A stretch of 64,000 nt of DNA from an uncultured Eubacteriales bacterium (GTDB taxonomy: Bacteria; Bacillota; Clostridia; Christensenellales; Aristaeellaceae), in assembly GCA_902764915.1 (NCBI GenBank), contig CACWXY010000014.1:1-64000 (forward strand), given 5' to 3'. Below, one piece after another: positions 43,696-53,282 of this stretch. The first letter of the stretch is position 1. Each line of letters begins with the position of its first letter. A program made the translations under genes and the position numbers. The notes below the pieces were generated by a model that saw only the letters and a list, made by a program, of their open reading frames with translations, did no database searches and had not been told where the DNA came from.

Positions 43696-44115
43696 ATGAT
43701 CCTCCCAAGGTATAAGACCTTACCGAAAGGCCTTTTCAAGCCTACATTATATGCATTGTGCCATGAACAGGCAAGACAGGCAACAAAATGCAGCGATTGT
43801 TACACAGAGGATGCGTACAGCGCTTCATGGAACATCCTGCGTCTGACGGAGGAAAGCGTGTCCGAAGGGCCGGACAGCCTTGCGCCTGGCATGCGGGCAA
43901 TCCATGGATCGGGGAAAGACAGAAACGGTATTCGCCCGCGCAGGGCCGGCAGCTGTTCAGACGCTGTGCGCCGGCAGAAACTGCGAAGGGGAAAGAGACA
44001 GCCCCCTTTGCTCTGTCCGCCCATATGAAGGGCATGTTTTGACGCCATGCGCTTCCTGCGGTACAATGCCTCAGAAACCGAATCAGGGTTTTCAAGGGGA
44101 AAGGAAGGAACAGCT
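43696..44115. other. 420-bp divergent intergenic region, two promoters
   Basis: Reverse TTGCCT (43774-43769), a 17-nt spacer and TATAAT (43751-43746) serve the DUF951 unit. Forward TTGACG (44039-44044), a 17-nt spacer and TACAAT (44062-44067) serve murI. Between them (about 43775-44038) I see no gene, tRNA or known RNA. Confidence 0.6.
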
Positions 44116-44895
44116 GTGCAGGAGGAAAGGCGGGAGGCGCCCATCGGCATCTTTGACAGCGGTGTAGGCGGCATCTCCGTGCTTTACAGGATTCACAAGG
44201 AGCTTCCGGGGGAAGCGCTTCTGTATTATGGGGACACGGCCCATGCGCCGTACGGCACGCGGACACGGGAGGAAGTGCTTGGGTACTGCAATGCGATCGT
44301 GGCGCACTTTCAGGAAGACGCGGTCAAGGCGATCGTCATCGCCTGCAATACGGCCTCTGCCGTTGCCGCAGCGGACATGCGCGCCCGGCTGCGCATTCCC
44401 GTGATCGCGATGGAGCCTGCGCTGAAGCCGGCTTCTGAAATGCGGCAGACGGGAAAGGTGCTGGTGCTGGCAACGCCTATGACGCTGAAGCTGCCCAAGT
44501 TTCAGGCACTGTATGCCAAGTATGGCGAAGGCGCCGTGCCGGTGCCCTGTCCGGGCCTGATGGACCTGGTGGAAAGCCAGGATACGCGGGGCGAGCACCG
44601 CTATCTGGAGGAGATCTTTACGCTGTATCCTCCGGACACGCTGGACGCCGTGGTGCTAGGATGCACGCATTATGTGTTTCTGCGCCCGCTTCTGCATGCC
44701 ATGCTGCCGGACAGCGTGCATGTGCTTGACGGAAACGAAGGCACCGCGCGGCAGCTCCGGCGTGTGCTCGCGCAGAAGGATCTGCTGTCGCAGCGCGAAG
44801 AGGGAAGTATTCGGCTGGAAACCAGCGGGGACGCATCGACGGTGATTCCGCAGATGCGCCGTCTTCTTTCGCAGCTCGCCGCGCAGTCACCGTGA
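44116..44895 (+). CDS. murI: Glutamate racemase
   Basis: 259 aa. The two catalytic cysteines are Cys77 (VIACNTAS) and Cys183 (VLGCTHYVFL). The N-terminal GIFDSGVGGISVL and YYGDTAHAPYG loops are standard. It makes D-glutamate for peptidoglycan. GTG 44116 was chosen because AAGGAAGGAA ends 5 nt before it; the earlier ATG 44047 would lie before the transcription start predicted from the 44039 promoter. Confidence 0.95.
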   Translation: MQEERREAPIGIFDSGVGGISVLYRIHKELPGEALLYYGDTAHAPYGTRTREEVLGYCNAIVAHFQEDAVKAIVIACNTASAVAAADMRARLRIPVIAMEPALKPASEMRQTGKVLVLATPMTLKLPKFQALYAKYGEGAVPVPCPGLMDLVESQDTRGEHRYLEEIFTLYPPDTLDAVVLGCTHYVFLRPLLHAMLPDSVHVLDGNEGTARQLRRVLAQKDLLSQREEGSIRLETSGDASTVIPQMRRLLSQLAAQSP

Positions 44896-44919
44896 CAGAC
44901 GAGAAATATACATGCCAGG

Positions 44920-44957
44920 AACAGCCCGGATTTTTGCGCAATTCGGGTTGTTTTTTT
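44920..44957 (+). terminator. Intrinsic terminator after murI
   Basis: ACAGCCCGGAT and ATTCGGGTTGT form a stem with G-U pairs and are followed by seven T residues. Confidence 0.85.
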
Positions 44958-44988
44958 CTGATTTCAGCCAAGTCTTTTCTCAAAACTC

Positions 44989-45017
44989 TTTTCAATCCGG
45001 AAATTATCTTGTATAAT
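44989..45017 (+). promoter_or_regulatory. Promoter of the EF-G paralogue
   Basis: TTTTCA (44989-44994), a 17-nt spacer and TATAAT (45012-45017). The leader is about 70 nt, with AAGGAGG before the ATG. Confidence 0.65.
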
Positions 45018-45092
45018 CTGACCAGAATATCGTGAGAGGCGACAATGTATGCACCTGTCACGGTGCATTGAAAATATAAGGAGGATCTACAG

Positions 45093-47183
45093 ATGGCTGA
45101 ATACACTACGACCAATATCCGGAACATCGCCCTCATGGGGCATGGCGGCGAGGGCAAGACCACGCTGACCGAGGCTATGCTTTTCGCCGCGCACCTGATT
45201 GACCGTCAGGGTAAGGTAGAGGACGGCAATACCGTATCCGACTTTGATCCGGAAGAGATCAAGCGTACATGCTCCATTTCTGCATCCGTGGCACCGGTTG
45301 ACTGGGCTGGCAAGACCATGAACATCATCGATGTTCCCGGATACTTTGATTTCGCCGGTGAAATGACGGGCCCCATCCGTGTGGTGGAAACAGCCGGCAT
45401 CGTCATGAGCGCTGTGACCGGCGTAAGCGTCGGCTCGGAGAAGGCCTTTAAGCTGGCCGATCAGCACAAGGTCTGCAAGATGCTCATTATCAACCAGATG
45501 GACCGCGAGCATGTGAACTTTGAAAACGTGCTCAATGCCCTGCGCGAGCGTCATGGCTCCTCCGTCGTGCCGGTACTGGCACCTCTCGGAGAAGGCCCCT
45601 CCTTCCGCGGTGTAGTAAACATCCTCGATCAGAAGGCCTATGAGGGCGCTTATGACAAGAGCAAGGAAGTCCCGATGCCTGCGGACATCAAGGACAAGGT
45701 CGACGAGTGGCTGGAAGAGCTCACCGAAGCTGCCGCCGCCGCGGATGACGATCTGATGATGAAGTACCTCGAAGGCGAAACCCTTACCCAGGAAGAAATC
45801 CTTCTGGGCTTCCATAAGGGCATGAAGGACGGCAGCATCATCCCCGTTGTGGCCGTATCCGCCACCACCGGTGTGGGCATTGCCCGTATGCTGGACCTGA
45901 TGGCCAAGTATCTGCCCTCTCCCGGACACATGGGACTGACCCATCAGGGCACGAACCCCAAGACCGGCGAGCCCGTGGAACGCACCAGCTCCGACAGCGA
46001 GCCCTTCTCCGCCTTTATCTTCAAGACCATCGCGGACCCCTATGTGGGCAAGCTCTCCCTGTTCCGTATTGTGTCCGGCATGCTCACGTCCCAGACCACG
46101 CTGTACAACGCCAATAAGGACAAGAACGAAAAGAGCTCCGGCATGTATGTGCTGCGCGGCAAGAAGCAGATTCAGAAGCAGCTTCTGCATGCCGGCGATA
46201 TCGGCGCCCTGTCCAAGCTCCAGTTCACGTCCACCGGCGATACCCTGTGCGATCCGAACAATCCCGTTCAGTATGCCGCACTGGAGTATCCGCTGCCCTG
46301 CATTTCCAAGGCCGTCTATGCCGTCAAGCAGGGTGAGGAAGACAAGGTCTTTACCGGACTCTCCCGTCTGATGGAAGAAGACCCGTCCCTGAGCCTGGAG
46401 AAGAACGCGGAGACCACAGAGACCATTCTGTCCGGTCTGGGCGAGATGCACCTGGACGTGGTCCGCAATAAGCTGGAGAACAAGTTCGGCGCCAAGGCCG
46501 ACCTGCGCGATCCCAAGATCCCGTACCGTGAGACCATCCGCAAGACCGTCAAGGTCCAGGGCCGTCATAAGAAGCAGTCCGGCGGTCATGGCCAGTTCGG
46601 TGATGTGTGGATCGAGTTCTCCCCGATCTTTGACAGCGATACCGATTTCGAGTTCGAAGATGCCGTGGTCGGCGGTGCCGTGCCGCGCAACTTCATCCCC
46701 TCCGTGGAAAAGGGCCTGAGAGAGAATATCGTGCATGGCGTGCTGGCCGGCTATCCCATGGTGCATCTGCATGCCAAGCTGTATGACGGCTCCTATCATC
46801 CGGTAGACTCCTCCGAAATGGCATTCAAGACAGCCGCCCGTATTGCCTATAAGAAGGGCTGCATGGAAGCATCGCCTGTGCTGCTTGAGCCCATCATGCA
46901 TGTGGAAGTCCTCGTTCCTGACGAGTACATGGGCGATATCATGGGTGACATGAACAAGCGCCGCGGCCGTATCATGGGCATGCAGCAGGAAGGCGACATG
47001 CAGCTGGTTATCGCCGAAGCGCCTATGGCGGAACTGTTCAAGTATGCAACGGACCTGCGCTCCATGACCCAGGCCCGCGGCAGCTTCACGCAGAAGTTCG
47101 AGCGCTATGAAGAAGTGCCTGCCAATGTGGCAGAAAAGATCATTGCCAATGCCGTGCGCAGTGACGATGAGGACGACGAATAA
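45093..47183 (+). CDS. Elongation factor G-like GTPase (EF-G paralogue)
   Basis: 696 aa with the EF-G domain order. The G motifs depart from canonical EF-G: G1 is GHGGEGKTT (residues 16-24) instead of GHVDAGKTT, G3 is DVPGY instead of DTPGH, and G4 is NQMD. These match the EF-G-like (EF-G-2) branch known from Thermus and Clostridia, which keeps GTPase activity but whose role is less clear. The acidic end DDEDDE is notable. It is monocistronic with its own promoter and terminator, away from the str operon. Confidence 0.9.
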   Translation: MAEYTTTNIRNIALMGHGGEGKTTLTEAMLFAAHLIDRQGKVEDGNTVSDFDPEEIKRTCSISASVAPVDWAGKTMNIIDVPGYFDFAGEMTGPIRVVETAGIVMSAVTGVSVGSEKAFKLADQHKVCKMLIINQMDREHVNFENVLNALRERHGSSVVPVLAPLGEGPSFRGVVNILDQKAYEGAYDKSKEVPMPADIKDKVDEWLEELTEAAAAADDDLMMKYLEGETLTQEEILLGFHKGMKDGSIIPVVAVSATTGVGIARMLDLMAKYLPSPGHMGLTHQGTNPKTGEPVERTSSDSEPFSAFIFKTIADPYVGKLSLFRIVSGMLTSQTTLYNANKDKNEKSSGMYVLRGKKQIQKQLLHAGDIGALSKLQFTSTGDTLCDPNNPVQYAALEYPLPCISKAVYAVKQGEEDKVFTGLSRLMEEDPSLSLEKNAETTETILSGLGEMHLDVVRNKLENKFGAKADLRDPKIPYRETIRKTVKVQGRHKKQSGGHGQFGDVWIEFSPIFDSDTDFEFEDAVVGGAVPRNFIPSVEKGLRENIVHGVLAGYPMVHLHAKLYDGSYHPVDSSEMAFKTAARIAYKKGCMEASPVLLEPIMHVEVLVPDEYMGDIMGDMNKRRGRIMGMQQEGDMQLVIAEAPMAELFKYATDLRSMTQARGSFTQKFERYEEVPANVAEKIIANAVRSDDEDDE

Positions 47184-47206
47184 TTCACTTATTCAGTTAC
47201 CTGCAG

Positions 47207-47240
47207 GGAAGACAGCGGAAGAAGCTGTCTTCCTTTTTTT
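47207..47240 (+). terminator. Terminator of the EF-G paralogue
   Basis: GGAAGACAGC and GCTGTCTTCC form a perfect 10-bp stem followed by seven T residues. Confidence 0.92.
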
Positions 47241-47297
47241 GCGCGATCCATTGTCCCATGCGTCCCGGAAAGCACCCGATGCCGCGCACTGCAACCG

Positions 47298-47326
47298 AAA
47301 AAAACGGCATGGCGCTTGCCATGCCG
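47298..47326 (-). terminator. Terminator of the ecf-pepT operon
   Basis: Reverse strand CGGCATGGC, AAGC, GCCATGCCG and then seven T residues, 14 nt after pepT. Confidence 0.92.
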
Positions 47327-47339
47327 CAGGGATATTCCG

Positions 47340-48533
47340 TTATCGTCTGACCAGGGTAAGGAGTACCTCGGTCATTTTTTCCAGGGACTGTACCGTAATG
47401 AACTCCTTGCGCGAATGGAAATTATAGCCGCCGGTGGACAGGTTCGGGCAGACAAGCCCCATATAGCTCAGTCTGGCACCGTCCGTGCCGCCGCGGATCG
47501 GAACGCTCACAGGCGTTACGCCGCATGCCCGGAAGGCCTCGCGGGCGGCCTCGACAATCTCCATGCGCGGTTCCACCTTTTCACGCATGTTGTAGTAGGA
47601 ATCCCGGAGCGCGCATTCCACCGTTCCCGCGCCATAGACGGTATTCAGATAGTCGGTGATGGCCTGCATCCGTGCCTTCCGGCTCTCGAACTTTTCACGG
47701 TCATGGTCCCGGATAATGAAAGTAAGCTCAGCCTTTTCACAGTCGCCTTCCAGGCTGATCAGGTGATAAAAGCCCTCATAGCCCTCGGTGCGCTCGGGCG
47801 TTTCACTCTCCGGCAGCATATGCACAAACTCGGTGGCGATCCGGGCCGCATTGACCATGCGGTTCTTGGCGGAACCGGGATGGAAGCTGAGCCCGTGCAC
47901 AGTCACATGACAGCTGGCTGCATTGAAGTTTTCATACTCGATCTCACCCACAGCGCCGCCGTCCACCGTATAGGCATAGTCCGCATGGAAGCCTTCCACA
48001 TTAAACCGATCTGCGCCGCGCCCGATTTCCTCATCCGGGGTAAAGCCGATGCATACCGTGGCATGCTCCGGCGCGTCAGGCGCGGTGAGCAGGGCAGCCA
48101 GTTCCATGATTTCGCTGACGCCCGCCTTGTCGTCCGCGCCGAGTACAGAGGTCCCGTCCGTCACGATCAGGTCTTCCCCGGCATGCGAAGCCAGGATATC
48201 CGCATCGTCAATCACCAGGCCGTTGGCCAGGGTCACCGGCTTTCCGTCAAAGTGCGGCAGCACCACCGGATGTGTGGGCCCCAGCACCGCATCGGAGGTA
48301 TCCATATGCGCGATCAGCCCGGTGCGCTCCGGATGCTTGCCCTTGGCGGGAATCGTTCCGTAGACATACCCGTTCTCGTCCACGCGCGCGTCCGCAATGC
48401 CCATGTCCTTCATTTCCTGCACCAGAAGCCTTGCCAGGTTCCACTGGCCGGGCGTGGAGGGACAGCTTTCACTGGACTCATCCGAGGTCGTCTCCACCTG
48501 GATATAGCGGAGAAAACGTTCTTTGATCTGCAT
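47340..48533 (-). CDS. pepT: Peptidase T (tripeptide aminopeptidase)
   Basis: 397 aa M20B metallopeptidase. Motifs: GLIAHMDTSD, LGADDKAGVSEIM, FTPDEEIGRGAD and a C-terminal IRGGTDGARLSYMGLVCPNL with the last ligand in NFHSRKE. It cleaves N-terminal residues from tripeptides. ATG 48533 is about 9 nt from AAAGGAAGG; the earlier ATG (48542) abuts it. It is the last gene of a seven-gene reverse operon. Confidence 0.95.
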   Translation of the reverse strand: MQIKERFLRYIQVETTSDESSESCPSTPGQWNLARLLVQEMKDMGIADARVDENGYVYGTIPAKGKHPERTGLIAHMDTSDAVLGPTHPVVLPHFDGKPVTLANGLVIDDADILASHAGEDLIVTDGTSVLGADDKAGVSEIMELAALLTAPDAPEHATVCIGFTPDEEIGRGADRFNVEGFHADYAYTVDGGAVGEIEYENFNAASCHVTVHGLSFHPGSAKNRMVNAARIATEFVHMLPESETPERTEGYEGFYHLISLEGDCEKAELTFIIRDHDREKFESRKARMQAITDYLNTVYGAGTVECALRDSYYNMREKVEPRMEIVEAAREAFRACGVTPVSVPIRGGTDGARLSYMGLVCPNLSTGGYNFHSRKEFITVQSLEKMTEVLLTLVRR

Positions 48534-48553
48534 TGTATTCATCCTTCCTTTCG

Positions 48554-49228
48554 TCATGCTTTCCTTGTCCACAGACCGCTGGCCGCCTGTTCAACAAACG
48601 CAGGAAGTGCCGTCAGGTCCGGGAGTGTCACGTCAATGATGGAATCAGGCACATTCGAGGTATCGATCAGATCCGGGATCCGGACCGTTATCATGCCGGC
48701 ACGGTGTACCGCGGTCAGTCCGCTGGGTGAATCCTCCACGCCCACGCACCGGTCCGCCGGGATTCCGAGCCGTTCCGCTGCCAGGAGATAGGTGTCCGGG
48801 GCCGGCTTGCGCCGGGTCACATCCTCCGCGGCGAGGATCACCTGGAAGCGCTCGCGCCATCCCAGCAGCCCCAAGTATTCATGCACAACCGAGGCAATAT
48901 TATTCGTGCACAGGCCCAGCAGATAGCCCTTGTCCGCCAGCGCGTCCAGCGCTTCCTCGGCGCCCTTCTTTTTGGGTACGCCGTAGGTGTGCACATAGGC
49001 AAAGGTTTCCGCCTTCCAGTCATGGTAGAACTGATCGATGTCCAGCCCCGGGAACCAGCCGGTCAGGGCATGGTTCGTGTACTCCATGGAGGTCCCGATC
49101 AGGCTCTGCCACTGCGTATCCTGAATCGCAAAGCCCTGGTTCGCCATGGCCCGGACCAGCATTAAGCCGCCGCTGCGTTCGGTATCAGTAAGAACACCGT
49201 CCATATCAAAGAGGATTGCCTGAATCAT
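48554..49228 (-). CDS. HAD-superfamily phosphatase (beta-phosphoglucomutase-like)
   Basis: 224 aa. HAD motif I DMDGVLTDTE is at about 8-17, motif II CTNN, motif III Lys in RRKPAPDTYLLA and motif IV VEDSPSGL. A helical cap lies between motifs I and II. It is probably a sugar-phosphate phosphatase or mutase; the substrate is unknown. It overlaps the FAD-enzyme gene by 4 nt. Confidence 0.88.
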   Translation of the reverse strand: MIQAILFDMDGVLTDTERSGGLMLVRAMANQGFAIQDTQWQSLIGTSMEYTNHALTGWFPGLDIDQFYHDWKAETFAYVHTYGVPKKKGAEEALDALADKGYLLGLCTNNIASVVHEYLGLLGWRERFQVILAAEDVTRRKPAPDTYLLAAERLGIPADRCVGVEDSPSGLTAVHRAGMITVRIPDLIDTSNVPDSIIDVTLPDLTALPAFVEQAASGLWTRKA

Positions 49229-50811
49229 GCCGATGCCATCCTTTCCAGTATACGCCGCGCCTGACTGATGCCGTCCACGGCCGCGCTCATGATTCCGCCG
49301 GCATACCCGGCGCCTTCGCCGCAGGGATACACGCCGTCAAACCCCAGCGCGCAGCCGTCCTTACCCCGGACCAGGCGGACAGGGGAGGAAGAGCGTGCTT
49401 CCGGCGCGGTAAGCAGCGCGTCAGGCATATCAAACCCGCACAGCTGCCTGCCCATCTCGCGCAGCCCGATGCGCAGGTCATTGACCATAAAGTCAGGAAA
49501 GATCCGGCTGATATCGGTCAGCGTACAGCCCGGGCGGTAGGTGGGAAGCACATCGCCCAGTGCGGTGGTAGCCTGTCCGCTGAGAAAATCCCCGACGCGC
49601 TGTACTGGGGCGAGGTACCCGCCTCCGCCTGCCTGGAAAGCGGCTTCCTCAATCCGCCGCTGCAGATGCATGCCTGCCAGCACATCATCGGAACCGAAGT
49701 CTTCCGGACGAATGCCCACCAGAAGCGCGCTGTTGGCGTTTACGCCGTCCCGGGCATGCTCGCTCATGCCATTGACGCACAGCCGGCCTTCCTCGGAGGA
49801 AGCGGCCATGACATAGCCCCCGGGACACATGCAGAAGGTATAGCACCCGCGTCCGTCAGGCGTGCGTGCGCTCAGCTTATAATCGGCGGCGCGAAGCGCG
49901 GGATGCGCGGCGAAAGCCCCGTACTGCGCCTGATTGATCAGCGCCTGGGGATGCTCGATACGCACGCCCATGGCAAAGGGCTTCTGCTCCATGATCAGAC
50001 CGAAGTCCCTGAGCATGCACAGCGTATCCCGGGCGGAGTGCCCCAGTGCCAGCAGAACATGGTCTGTATGCAGCATACCGCCGCCGGAGAGCGACAGATC
50101 ATACCCATGACCGGCGCGGCGGATGCCGGTGAGCGCGGTGGAGAAACAGACACTGCCCCCCAGACGCTGGATTTCCCGGCGCATGCTGCGGATAACCCCG
50201 CGCAGGAGATCCGTGCCGATATGCGGCTTACTGTCTATCAGGATCTCCTCCGGCGCGCCAAAACGTACAAAAGTCTCCAGCACCTGATGAATCAGCGGCG
50301 ACTTGGTTCCTGTCGTCAGCTTTCCGTCGGAAAACGTGCCTGCGCCGCCCTCGCCGAACTGTACATTGGACTCGGTGTTCAGCTGTCCGGTCGTGCGGAA
50401 GCGTTCAATGTCCTGCTGCCGGCTGTCCACATCTTTTCCGCGCTCCAGAAGAATGGGCGCAATCCCGCTCTCGCACAGCGTCAGCGCCGCAAACAGTCCC
50501 GCCGGTCCGCTGCCCACAACAACCGGCGGATCCGCCGGCGGGACCGGGGAAAGACGTGCCAGTACCGCAGGCGCGGGGACTTCCGTGACCGTACCTGTCA
50601 GACGCACGCGCTTTTCCGCATGCGGGGTCAGGGTGACATCAAAGGTATACACAAAATGGACGTCCCGCTTGTCGCGCGCGTCCACGGCTTTTTTGACCGG
50701 TGTCCAGGAAAGAAGATCCGAGGGCGACACACGCATCTGGCGGGCCAGGAGGGACCGCAGTGTCTCCTCCGAGCAGGTCAGGGGTACCTTGACTCCCTGG
50801 ATTCGCTTCAC
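49225..50811 (-). CDS. FAD-dependent oxidoreductase (COG2509-type)
   Basis: 528 aa. An N-terminal about 85-residue domain precedes the FAD motif VVVGSGPAGLFAALTL (about 106-121) and LERGKDVDSRQQDIERF. FGEGGAGTFSDGKLTTGTKS is the family signature. The C-terminus PCGEGAGYAGGIMSAAVDG closes the FAD site. Function is undefined despite wide conservation. GTG 50811 is 8 nt from AAGGAGG. It overlaps truA by 4 nt. Confidence 0.88.
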   Translation of the reverse strand: MKRIQGVKVPLTCSEETLRSLLARQMRVSPSDLLSWTPVKKAVDARDKRDVHFVYTFDVTLTPHAEKRVRLTGTVTEVPAPAVLARLSPVPPADPPVVVGSGPAGLFAALTLCESGIAPILLERGKDVDSRQQDIERFRTTGQLNTESNVQFGEGGAGTFSDGKLTTGTKSPLIHQVLETFVRFGAPEEILIDSKPHIGTDLLRGVIRSMRREIQRLGGSVCFSTALTGIRRAGHGYDLSLSGGGMLHTDHVLLALGHSARDTLCMLRDFGLIMEQKPFAMGVRIEHPQALINQAQYGAFAAHPALRAADYKLSARTPDGRGCYTFCMCPGGYVMAASSEEGRLCVNGMSEHARDGVNANSALLVGIRPEDFGSDDVLAGMHLQRRIEEAAFQAGGGGYLAPVQRVGDFLSGQATTALGDVLPTYRPGCTLTDISRIFPDFMVNDLRIGLREMGRQLCGFDMPDALLTAPEARSSSPVRLVRGKDGCALGFDGVYPCGEGAGYAGGIMSAAVDGISQARRILERMASA

Positions 50812-51608
50812 GTTGCATCCTCCTTTTCTTCCCTGTGCCACCGAAGCTTTTCCGGGTGCACAAAGGCCTCGGGATCATAGTATACCCGGGTAAGCTCCAG
50901 CCCCTGCGGCGGTGCGGTAAGCCCCAGCGCCAGCCGGTCCTTTGTCGCAAAGGCCCGGGTAAACGCATCCGGCGCGCGCTTCCCCAGTCCGATCTCCATC
51001 AGGGTACCGGCAATGATGCGCACCATATTATAGAGGAACGCATTCCCCTCCACGGTAAGCACCAGAAGCGAGCCTTCCCGTCGCAGTTCCGCCAGGCGCA
51101 GGGTACGCACGGTTGTCCGGGCGGTCCCGCCGGACGCCTGAAAGGCCGCAAAATCATGCGTGCCCAGGAGCGAGGGCAGGGAAGCTTGCATGGCGATAAG
51201 GTCCAGCGGCACAGGCACATGCGCGGCATAGAGCCGTGTCAGCGCGCTCCCGTGCCGCGCATTCTCGATGCGGTAGGTATAGCGCTTGCCGGCGGAGAGA
51301 AACCGCGCATGAAACGCGGGCGGGACCTCCCGGCTTTCCGTGACCCGGATATCGCCCGGAAGCCGCGTATTGAGCACAAAGGGGAACCGGTCCGGCGGAA
51401 TCCGGGACGCGGTATCAAAGTGCGCGCACTGTCCGCGCGCGTGTACACCGCCGTCCGTCCGGCTGGCGCCGGTGACCGTGATGGGCTCGCCGCAGGCATC
51501 CCGCAGCGCGTTTTCCAGCACTTCCTGTACGCCCAGCCCGTTCAGCTGCCGCTGCCATCCCGCATACCCGGTACCGTCGTATTCCAGGGTCAGAAGAACG
51601 CGCTTCAC
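50808..51608 (-). CDS. truA: tRNA pseudouridine(38-40) synthase TruA
   Basis: 266 aa. Catalytic Asp52 is in ASRTDGGVHARGQ. LEYDGTGYAGWQRQ and FLYNMVRIIAGTLMEIGLGK are characteristic. It modifies the anticodon stem-loop at positions 38-40. GTG 51608 follows GGAGGG by 8 nt and overlaps the ecfT stop by 4 nt. The ecfA1-ecfA2-ecfT-truA order is standard in Firmicutes. Confidence 0.96.
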   Translation of the reverse strand: MKRVLLTLEYDGTGYAGWQRQLNGLGVQEVLENALRDACGEPITVTGASRTDGGVHARGQCAHFDTASRIPPDRFPFVLNTRLPGDIRVTESREVPPAFHARFLSAGKRYTYRIENARHGSALTRLYAAHVPVPLDLIAMQASLPSLLGTHDFAAFQASGGTARTTVRTLRLAELRREGSLLVLTVEGNAFLYNMVRIIAGTLMEIGLGKRAPDAFTRAFATKDRLALGLTAPPQGLELTRVYYDPEAFVHPEKLRWHREEKEDAT

Positions 51609-52423
51609 AGGATCAGCCCTCCGGGAACGAGGCGTGCTTCGACAATCACGGCGATGATCAGAAGCGCCATCAAAAGACACGCATACAGATCACCTTTTTT
51701 CAGCTTCAGCACCCGAAGCCGCGTGCGGTTTTCGCCCCCGTGATAGCAGCGGGCTTCCATGGCCATGGCCAGATCGCTGGCCCGGCGGAAAGCGCTCACA
51801 AACAGCGGAACCAGAAGCGGTATCATGGCCTTGGCGCGATTGAGCAGGTTCCCGCTTTCAAAGTCGGCACCGCGTGCCATCTGCGCCTTCATGATCTTGT
51901 CGGTTTCCTCCAGCAGTGTGGGAATGAACCGCAGGGCAATGGACATCATCATGGCGAGCTCATGCGCCGGGAAGTGAATAATCTTCAGCGGCGACAGGAG
52001 CAGTTCCATGCCGTCCGAGAGCTGAATCGGCGAAGTCGTCAGCGTCAGAAGCGAAGTGGATACGACCAGAAAGATCAGACGCAGGGAATAATGGATCGAC
52101 TGCCGGAGGCCTTCCCGGGTGATATGAATAAAGCCCAGTGACCACAGCGGCTCGCCGACAGTAAAGAACAGATTCAGCAGGAATGTCAGGATCAGGATAA
52201 AGCGCAGGGGCTTGAGTCCCTTCATGAGTACCCTGAACGGCACATGCGCCAGCCTGGCGGCAAAGAGCACGAACACCAGGATCAGGCCGTAGCCCAGCAG
52301 ATTACCCACCAGGAATACACAGACAATCATGGCAATGGCCAGAAGAATCTTGACGCGTGGGTCCAGCCGGTGCACGGGGGAGTCGACAGGGTAGTACTGA
52401 CCGAGTGTGATATTATTCAGCAT
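51605..52423 (-). CDS. ecfT: ECF transporter T component EcfT
   Basis: 272 aa, five to six membrane segments. VHRLDPRVKILLAIAMI is near the start. The two coupling-helix Ala-Arg-Gly motifs are visible as ARGADF (MKAQMARGADFESG) and the related MEARCYHGG. It couples the EcfA ATPases to vitamin-specific S proteins such as FolT. ATG 52423 lies behind AGGAGGGTGGACATC. It overlaps ecfA2 by 11 nt. Confidence 0.94.
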   Translation of the reverse strand: MLNNITLGQYYPVDSPVHRLDPRVKILLAIAMIVCVFLVGNLLGYGLILVFVLFAARLAHVPFRVLMKGLKPLRFILILTFLLNLFFTVGEPLWSLGFIHITREGLRQSIHYSLRLIFLVVSTSLLTLTTSPIQLSDGMELLLSPLKIIHFPAHELAMMMSIALRFIPTLLEETDKIMKAQMARGADFESGNLLNRAKAMIPLLVPLFVSAFRRASDLAMAMEARCYHGGENRTRLRVLKLKKGDLYACLLMALLIIAVIVEARLVPGGLIL

Positions 52424-53282
52424 GATGTCCACCCTCCTTCCAGCGGGAGAGGATCGCCGCAACCATTTCCTCCTGCGTATACAGGTCCGCGGGTATATCG
52501 ATGCCCTTCTCCCGCAGCGCATGGCACAGCCGGGCACAGGCGGGCACGCCAAGACCGGCCTCTTCCATAAGCGCTGTCTGCTGGAACATCTCCCGGGGCG
52601 TGCCGGTTGCGGCGATGGTGCCGCGGCGCATGACAATCAGCCGGGTTGCGAGCGACGCGATATCGTCCATGCTGTGACTGACCATGACAATGGTTACGCC
52701 GCGGGTTTCGTGCATTTCCTTGATCATGCCCAGGATCCGGTCGCGGCCGCGGGGATCCAGTCCGGCTGCCGGTTCATCCAGCACCAGTACCTTGGGCTGC
52801 ATGGCCAGTACACCGGCAATGGCGACGCGCCGCATCTGTCCGCCGGAGAGCTCAAAGGGCGAGCGCTCCGCATATTTCTGATAATCCAGATGCACCATTT
52901 CCATGGCCAGGCGCACCCGGCGGTCGATCTCGTCCGGATCCAGTCCCTGATTGCGCGGGCCGAAGGCGATATCCTTGGCGACAGTCTCCTCAAACAGCTG
53001 ATATTCCGGGTACTGGAACACAAGCCCCACCTTCTGGCGCAGCTGTCTGCGGTCCGCGTGCTCGGCATTGATGTCTTCGCCGTCCACGATCACGCGCCCG
53101 GAGGAGGGCCGGAGAAGCCCGTTGAGATGCTGGACCAGTGTGGACTTGCCGCAGCCGGTATGCCCGACCAGCGCAACAAATTCACCGTCTTCGATCGTAA
53201 GACAGATATCCGTCAGGGCGGGGCGCTCAAACGCACTGCCCTGGGAATAGACATAGGATACATGATCAAGCGTTATGGACAT
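52413..53282 (-). CDS. ecfA2: ECF transporter ATPase EcfA2
   Basis: 289 aa ABC ATPase. Walker A GHTGCGKSTL, Q-loop FQYPEYQLFE, signature LSGGQMRRVAIAG and Walker B VLDEPAAGLDP; a C-terminal substrate-independent tail follows. FQYPEYQLF is typical of EcfA2 subunits. It overlaps ecfA1 by 10 nt. Confidence 0.95.
   Translation of the reverse strand: MSITLDHVSYVYSQGSAFERPALTDICLTIEDGEFVALVGHTGCGKSTLVQHLNGLLRPSSGRVIVDGEDINAEHADRRQLRQKVGLVFQYPEYQLFEETVAKDIAFGPRNQGLDPDEIDRRVRLAMEMVHLDYQKYAERSPFELSGGQMRRVAIAGVLAMQPKVLVLDEPAAGLDPRGRDRILGMIKEMHETRGVTIVMVSHSMDDIASLATRLIVMRRGTIAATGTPREMFQQTALMEEAGLGVPACARLCHALREKGIDIPADLYTQEEMVAAILSRWKEGGHHAE

Noticed and set aside
43775..44038. Possible RNase P or other structural RNA between the DUF951 gene and murI
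   Set aside because: GGAGGAAAG and ACAGAAA faintly recall RNase P blocks, but GTCCGGGC and the rest of the core are absent and the region is too short.
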